NCBI GenBank assembly: GCA_025351555.1
Contig: JANXVS010000040.1
Location: 1 to 18,764 of the forward strand
Reading direction: 5' to 3'
DNA length: 18,764 bases
Source of the DNA: Pseudomonadota bacterium
Lineage (GTDB): Bacteria; Pseudomonadota; Gammaproteobacteria; Xanthomonadales; Rhodanobacteraceae
A program made the position numbers and the translations under genes. Shown one piece after another: positions 16,674-18,764 of the stretch (position 1 is its first letter; each line of letters starts with the position of its first letter). Under the pieces are notes generated by a model. The model was not told where the DNA came from and ran no database searches. It saw only the letters and a list, made by a program, of their open reading frames with translations.

Positions 16674-17012
16674 TCAGCCGAACAAGGCTTCGGCCTTCGC
16701 CGCGCTGATGAAGTCATTCATCGAAAGTCCGCCGACGTCGTGGGTGGAGAATTTGACCAGACAGCGGCCCCAGCCCAGTTCGATATCCGGGTGATGATTT
16801 TCGGTCTCGGCGATCCACCCCAGGGCATTGACGAAGGCCAGGGCACGGACAAAATCCGGAAAGCGATATTGTTTGCGAATGTCATCGTTGCCGGGTCCGA
16901 ATTCCCATCCAGGCAACAACGCCAGCAATTCCTGCGCACGCACAGCAGCCAGCGCATTTTCCTTGCCTTTGAGGGCCGTGCACTCTTGCGCACGTAACTC
17001 GTCGATAGTCAT
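16674..17012 (-). CDS. phhB: Pterin-4a-carbinolamine dehydratase
   Basis: The enzyme dehydrates 4a-hydroxytetrahydrobiopterin-type cofactor so that phenylalanine hydroxylase can be recycled. With the start at ATG 17012 it has 112 residues, the usual family size; GGAG nine bases upstream decides this start over a longer open frame. The family signature is intact: ENHHPDIELGW with His73-His74-Pro75, then STHDVGGLSMNDFISA with His91 and Asp100. The GWEF segment (35-38) before it is also typical. phhA is not in the window, so the partner must lie elsewhere or the protein has a different role. It precedes the CPBP-like gene and is divergent from nfuA. The symbol follows Pseudomonas use. Confidence 0.9.
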   Translation of the reverse strand: MTIDELRAQECTALKGKENALAAVRAQELLALLPGWEFGPGNDDIRKQYRFPDFVRALAFVNALGWIAETENHHPDIELGWGRCLVKFSTHDVGGLSMNDFISAAKAEALFG

Positions 17013-17036
17013 CGTCGTTCTCCAGATGGCGCCACG

Positions 17037-17042
17037 AGTATA
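17037..17042 (-). promoter_or_regulatory. Candidate -10 of the phhB promoter
   Basis: On the minus strand TATACT, preceded by CGT, is a good -10 placed so that transcription would start near 17030, about 18 bases before the phhB start. The -35 region is poor. The same nine bases, CGTTATACT, recur before the cytochrome genes. Confidence 0.35.
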
Positions 17043-17052
17043 ACGGTCGGAA

Positions 17053-17092
17053 GTGACGCGAGGCTTATTTCGGACTAAAATAGTTCTGTTTG
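17053..17092 (+). promoter_or_regulatory. nfuA promoter with IscR type-1-like box
   Basis: GTGACG (17053-17058) and TAAAAT (17076-17081) are exactly 17 bases apart and give a start near 17088. Around the -10 lies GACT-AAAAT-AGTT (17073-17085), which fits 12 of 13 positions of the core GACT-RWWWY-AGTC of the E. coli IscR type-1 site; the flanking bases fit poorly (about half). IscR with a [2Fe-2S] cluster represses from type-1 sites, and nfuA is an IscR target in Pseudomonas aeruginosa. A box over the -10 would suit repression when Fe-S supply is adequate. Confidence 0.5.
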
Positions 17093-17124
17093 CGTTCACC
17101 TTCGTTTGTTCACTGGTAGCGGCA

Positions 17125-17730
17125 ATGTTGACGATTTCCGAAAACGCCCAGAACCATTTTCGACGCCTGATCGAGCAGCAGGAAATACCCGGTTTGGGTG
17201 TGCGCATTCAGGCTGTGCACGCAGGCACGCCCAAAGCCGATTGCCGGCTGGAATTCTGCGAACCGCAGGATTTGACCGGCGACGAATGGGCGCTGGACTG
17301 CGTCGGTTTCGTGCTGTACGTCGAAGCCAGTTCAATGGTCTATCTGGACGATGCGCAGGTCGATTACCAGGCCAATGAAACCGGCGGCCAACTGATCGTG
17401 CGGGCGCCCAAGATCAAGGGTCAGGCGCCCGCAGCGGACGCTGGCCTGGCTGAACGCGTGCGCCACGTACTCGACAGCGAGATCAATCCGCAGATCGCGG
17501 CGCATGGCGGCCGCGTCAGCCTCGTTGAGGTCGCCGCGGGTAATATCGTCGTGCTGAAATTCGGCGGTGGCTGCCACGGCTGCGGCATGGCCGATGTGAC
17601 GCTCAAGCAAGGTATCGAAACCACCTTGCGCGCCCGGCTGCCGGAAATTTCACAGGTGCGCGACGCTACCGATCACGCTACGGGCGAGAATCCCTACTTC
17701 CGCGATGGCCACGGCGCCAGCGCGATCTAA
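17125..17730 (+). CDS. nfuA: Fe/S biogenesis protein NfuA
   Basis: NfuA carries a [4Fe-4S] cluster and delivers it to client enzymes such as aconitase, especially under oxidative stress or iron limitation. The 201-residue protein starts at ATG 17125 ([12 protein letters not shown]), which aligns with the E. coli start; the longer open frame to GTG 17053 would run through the predicted promoter. Residues 1-100 form the degenerate A-type domain ([31 protein letters not shown]). The C-terminal Nfu domain (about 115-195) has [17 protein letters not shown] and [19 protein letters not shown] with the cluster ligands Cys150 and Cys153. Length and motifs match E. coli NfuA (191). It ends five bases from the stop of the convergent cytochrome gene. 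Confidence 0.95.
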   Translation: MLTISENAQNHFRRLIEQQEIPGLGVRIQAVHAGTPKADCRLEFCEPQDLTGDEWALDCVGFVLYVEASSMVYLDDAQVDYQANETGGQLIVRAPKIKGQAPAADAGLAERVRHVLDSEINPQIAAHGGRVSLVEVAAGNIVVLKFGGGCHGCGMADVTLKQGIETTLRARLPEISQVRDATDHATGENPYFRDGHGASAI

Positions 17731-17735
17731 ACTCC

Positions 17736-18092
17736 TCAATCGCCTTGTTCGTGATGCGCCAGATCATCAAGTTTGGCCGGCATTGCTGAGTAATAGCGCG
17801 ACAGCGCGTCGATATCGGCTTCGCTGAGCGTAGTCACGAAACCCGCCATGATGGCGTTCTTGCGTTCACCGGTTTTGTACTCGCGCAACGCTTGCGCCAG
17901 GTAATCGTGATACTGGCCGGCCAAACGCGGGTATTGCGCTGCCGTGCCGTTGCCGTCCGCGGCGTGACAGGCCGCGCAGGGTTTGCTCAGGTCTTCGACC
18001 GTTTTACCGGGAGCGGAGCCAGTTTCCGCAGCGATGGCGTTGGTTGTCAGCAGACTGCAGGCGAGCAGGGTGATGAATCGAATGGAGTGCAT
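17736..18092 (-). CDS. Class I c-type cytochrome (c553/c4-like), monoheme
   Basis: A 118-residue secreted protein with a signal peptide (about 1-22, SIRFITLLACSLLTTNAIAA) and one heme-binding site CAACH (Cys39, Cys42, His43). The likely sixth ligand is Met82 in NAIMAGF. Family segments YPRLAGQYHDYLAQALREYKTGER and the LSEADIDALSRYYSAM ending resemble one half of diheme cytochrome c4. It would carry electrons in the periplasm, perhaps to a terminal oxidase. It starts at ATG 18092 with AAGGA upstream and follows the next cytochrome gene by nine bases, so the two form an operon. Small cytochromes are hard to assign beyond this class. Confidence 0.9.
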   Translation of the reverse strand: MHSIRFITLLACSLLTTNAIAAETGSAPGKTVEDLSKPCAACHAADGNGTAAQYPRLAGQYHDYLAQALREYKTGERKNAIMAGFVTTLSEADIDALSRYYSAMPAKLDDLAHHEQGD

Positions 18093-18101
18093 GTCGCGTC
18101 C

Positions 18102-18479
18102 TTACGGGCTGAGGCTGGAAAGATAAGCGGCGATGTTGCTGATGTCCTGCTCGGACAAGCTTTCGCCCTGCGCGCGCATGGTCGGGTGCGCACGTTCGCC
18201 TTTTTTGTATTCGGTTAACGCAGCGACCAGATAGTCGTAATTCTGACCGCCGATGCGTGGCACATGGTAGTTCGGATAGGCGTTATTGTAACCGGTGACT
18301 CCGTGGCATCCACCGCAGGTGTAGACCAGGGGACGACCCGCTTGCGGGTCGCCTTTATTGGAACTGGCAGCGATTGGATCACTTTTGATTGGATCGGCAG
18401 CGAATGCAGCAGTGGCGATGCAGGTATAGCCCACCAGCAGGGCGATATTCATGGAACGGGCAAGCAGTGTTCTTGTCAT
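18102..18479 (-). CDS. Class I c-type cytochrome (c4-like), monoheme
   Basis: A 125-residue protein and the first gene of the cytochrome pair. The N-terminus is a signal peptide ending near CIATAAFAA (Ala28). One heme motif CGGCH is at 55-59 (Cys55, Cys58, His59), and Met101 in HPTMRAQ is the probable axial ligand. VPRIGGQNYDYLVAALTEYKKGER parallels the downstream protein, so the two are probably paralogous halves of a c4-like system. ATG 18479 is used; ATG 18452 is an alternative within the signal peptide. A TATACT -10 lies about 45 bases upstream. In Pseudomonas and relatives cytochrome c4 often lies beside engB; no engB start is visible before the window edge. Confidence 0.88.
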   Translation of the reverse strand: MTRTLLARSMNIALLVGYTCIATAAFAADPIKSDPIAASSNKGDPQAGRPLVYTCGGCHGVTGYNNAYPNYHVPRIGGQNYDYLVAALTEYKKGERAHPTMRAQGESLSEQDISNIAAYLSSLSP

Positions 18480-18522
18480 GAGATGCAGGTCCGACGATCG
18501 TGGGCAGTGGTAAAACTCTGGA

Positions 18523-18528
18523 AGTATA
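18523..18528 (-). promoter_or_regulatory. Candidate -10 of the cytochrome operon
   Basis: On the minus strand TATACT within CGTTATACT is a strong -10 candidate. The start would be near 18516, giving a leader of about 37 bases. The -35 is weak (GTGAAC at a 16-base spacing). Confidence 0.45.
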
Positions 18529-18764
18529 ACGTGGGCGATGACGTGTTCACTAGCGGCGGATGCTTGAGAAATAGTTCGCAGGTGTCAGCGTCATGCAACC
18601 AAAAACGCTCGGCAAGCATCTGAATATTGCGCTGTTGGGCGCACGCTATTAGGGAGCGGCGTGCCGCTGCCACGACATCGCTATGACTATCGGCTCTGGC
18701 GGCAAAACCGGTGACGCTGGAGACTTCCAATCACCAAAAAAATCTGCTTGAGTTATTCGGTGAT
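18529..18764. other. Right edge without a supported gene
   Basis: I find no recognisable gene here. A minus-strand frame of 84 codons (18476-18730, TTG start right after a stop) overlaps the cytochrome start as ATGA, but it has no family features, no ribosome-binding site, and contains the predicted cytochrome promoter. AGCGGC-GT-GCCGCT near 18655 is a small palindrome. The last bases begin and end with ATCACC/GGTGAT, which is probably chance. The region is likely intergenic. Confidence 0.4.

Noticed and set aside
18476..18730. An 84-codon minus-strand frame overlapping the cytochrome start as ATGA
   Set aside because: The start is TTG directly after a stop codon with no ribosome-binding site, the product is not recognisable, and the frame contains the likely cytochrome promoter.

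Overview
The window looks like a chromosomal segment of a GC-rich gammaproteobacterium, most likely of the order Xanthomonadales (Xanthomonadaceae or Rhodanobacteraceae). The evidence is the ald-ftsK / lolA / rarA / serS order, a divergent rne-rluC pair, NfuA of the Escherichia/Pseudomonas type, and an inverted pair of GTAG-headed REP units. Family or genus cannot be fixed from the sequence alone.

Layout, left to right: the 3' end of alanine dehydrogenase; the DNA translocase ftsK; a small MazE/MazF-like toxin-antitoxin pair with its own promoter and a perfect palindromic operator; the lipoprotein chaperone lolA; a convergent SulP anion transporter with a STAS domain; rarA translationally coupled to an MFS transporter; and serS. 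Then comes a short RNA-rich interval: a broken tRNA-Ser-like segment whose anticodon arm opens into a cluster of tight hairpins, followed by an intact tRNA-Ser(UGA). After it lie a GacA/UvrY-type response regulator, a convergent RNase E gene with a long structured 5' leader, rluC reading away from it, a REPIN-like inverted repeat, a membrane protein with a degenerate CPBP (CAAX-protease-like) domain, phhB, nfuA reading divergently, and two small c-type cytochromes at the right edge.

Most genes are housekeeping: chromosome segregation, outer-membrane lipoprotein sorting, replication-fork rescue, seryl-tRNA charging, RNA decay, rRNA modification, Fe-S delivery and electron transport. The accessory parts are the toxin-antitoxin pair, the SulP transporter, the REPIN and the tRNA-like repeat.

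The part most worth following up is 9553-9701. It shows a tRNA-Ser-like 5' half, an extended closing stem, and three hairpins whose three-base loops are all GGA; two carry CAGGATG, close to the core CsrA/RsmA site. It lies beside a GacA/UvrY regulator and directly upstream of a real tRNA-Ser. It could be only an interspersed palindromic repeat in a dead tRNA copy, or a structured RNA that binds CsrA. The sequence alone does not decide. Other regulatory signals seen are an IscR type-1-like box over the nfuA -10 element and the hairpins in the rne leader.
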